Source: Bacteroidales bacterium (GTDB lineage: Bacteria; Bacteroidota; Bacteroidia; Bacteroidales; UBA12077). Taken from it: a stretch of DNA of 6,016 nucleotides. The notes under the pieces were generated by a model. That model was not told where the DNA came from and made no database searches. It worked only from the letters and a program-made list of their open reading frames with translations. Numbering within the stretch: the stretch's first letter is position 1; the number at the start of each line of letters is the position of its first letter. The translations under genes and the position numbers were made by a program. Positions 5,886-6,016 of the stretch are shown here, one piece after another. The stretch lies in contig JASGMZ010000184.1 in NCBI GenBank assembly GCA_030156305.1, positions 1-6,016 on the forward strand, written 5' to 3'.

Positions 5886-5906
5886 GATATTCGATATTTG
5901 AAATTT
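5872..5906. repeat. Short heptamer tandem array, GATATTT-type
   Basis: Five consecutive 7-bp units can be read: TTCATTT, GATATTT, GATATTC, GATATTT and GAAATTT. The central three differ by one base only and the outer two are degenerate. AT-rich DNA favours chance matches, but the strict 7-bp phase over 35 bases makes a tandem repeat likely. Confidence 0.6.
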
Positions 5907-5968
5907 TTTAAACCTAAACACTTATATATATGCTAATATCCGTAAGTTAGTTAAGTTTTTATTTGTAA

Positions 5969-6007
5969 CACTAAGTCACTCAAAGTATAACACAAAGTTT
6001 CACTAAG
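5969..6007. repeat. CACTAAG/CACAAAG heptamer interspersed repeat, running to window edge
   Basis: Related units CACTAAG (5969-5975), CACTCAAAG (5977-5985), CACAAAG (5991-5997) and CACTAAG (6001-6007) occur at spacings of 8, 14 and 10 bases between unit starts. Similar stretches (on the other strand CTTTGTG/CTTAGTG) are familiar intergenic sequences in Bacteroidota and other bacteria. No ORF crosses them. The repeat may continue beyond the window. Confidence 0.55.
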
Positions 6008-6016
6008 TAGAATCTC

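Larger units (their letters stand above)
5665..6016. other. Gene-free right end of window
   Basis: These 352 bases hold no coding region on either strand: the frames are full of stops and no protein-family pattern was seen. The content is the candidate 119-bp inverted-repeat element, the 17-bp inverted repeat, the heptamer array and the CACTAAG-type repeats listed separately. Between 5907 and 5968 I see nothing recognisable. Confidence 0.7.

Noticed and set aside
1..6016. tRNA, rRNA or riboswitch
   Set aside because: No stretch with tRNA-like arms, rRNA-like conserved sequence or a recognisable riboswitch core was seen; this was read by eye, not with a covariance search.

Overview
The window looks like a piece of a Bacteroidota chromosome. 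The DNA is AT-rich and most starts lack a clear Shine-Dalgarno sequence. There is an exact match to the Bacteroidota -7 promoter box (TAnnTTTG) in a divergent intergenic gap. The gene content also fits: a PorT-like outer-membrane beta-barrel, PAS/receiver hybrid-kinase remnants of Bacteroidetes style, and a HemW with the MAGIY-HIPFC start. An anaerobic or marine Bacteroidales-type lineage is possible, but the sequence does not fix the genus.

Left part (1-1763, + strand): the C-terminal part of a phosphodiester glycosidase-type (NAGPA/DUF2233) protein runs off the left edge. Four bases later comes a full-length HemW-type radical SAM protein with a TTG start; the two are probably co-transcribed.

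Decay zone (1772-2465, + strand): the remains of a PAS-containing sensor kinase. The first PAS domain is still an open ORF. Behind it the same gene can be followed through two stop codons, a frameshift, a second PAS domain broken by a 19-bp tandem duplication, and then directly into the tail of a receiver-like domain, with no kinase core left.

Middle (2477-5068): a family-4 glycosyltransferase on the minus strand faces away from a two-gene plus-strand unit, which encodes an exported single-domain rhodanese and an outer-membrane beta-barrel. The good promoter box lies between the two directions. The glycosyltransferase and the plus-strand pair have no evident functional link.

Right part (5066-6016): on the minus strand, a LapA-domain membrane protein lies just downstream of a receiver-domain gene that has lost its N-terminus. 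The break coincides with one end of a 119-bp element bounded by matching inverted repeats (GGCTCTATT / AATAGAGCC). Beyond it is non-coding DNA with a 17-bp inverted repeat, a short tandem array of 7-bp units, and CACTAAG/CACAAAG heptamers at the edge.

I see no complete new defence, biosynthetic or mobile system. The most interesting material is genome decay: two separate broken two-component genes, one cut at a small inverted-repeat element, next to a repeat-rich intergenic zone.
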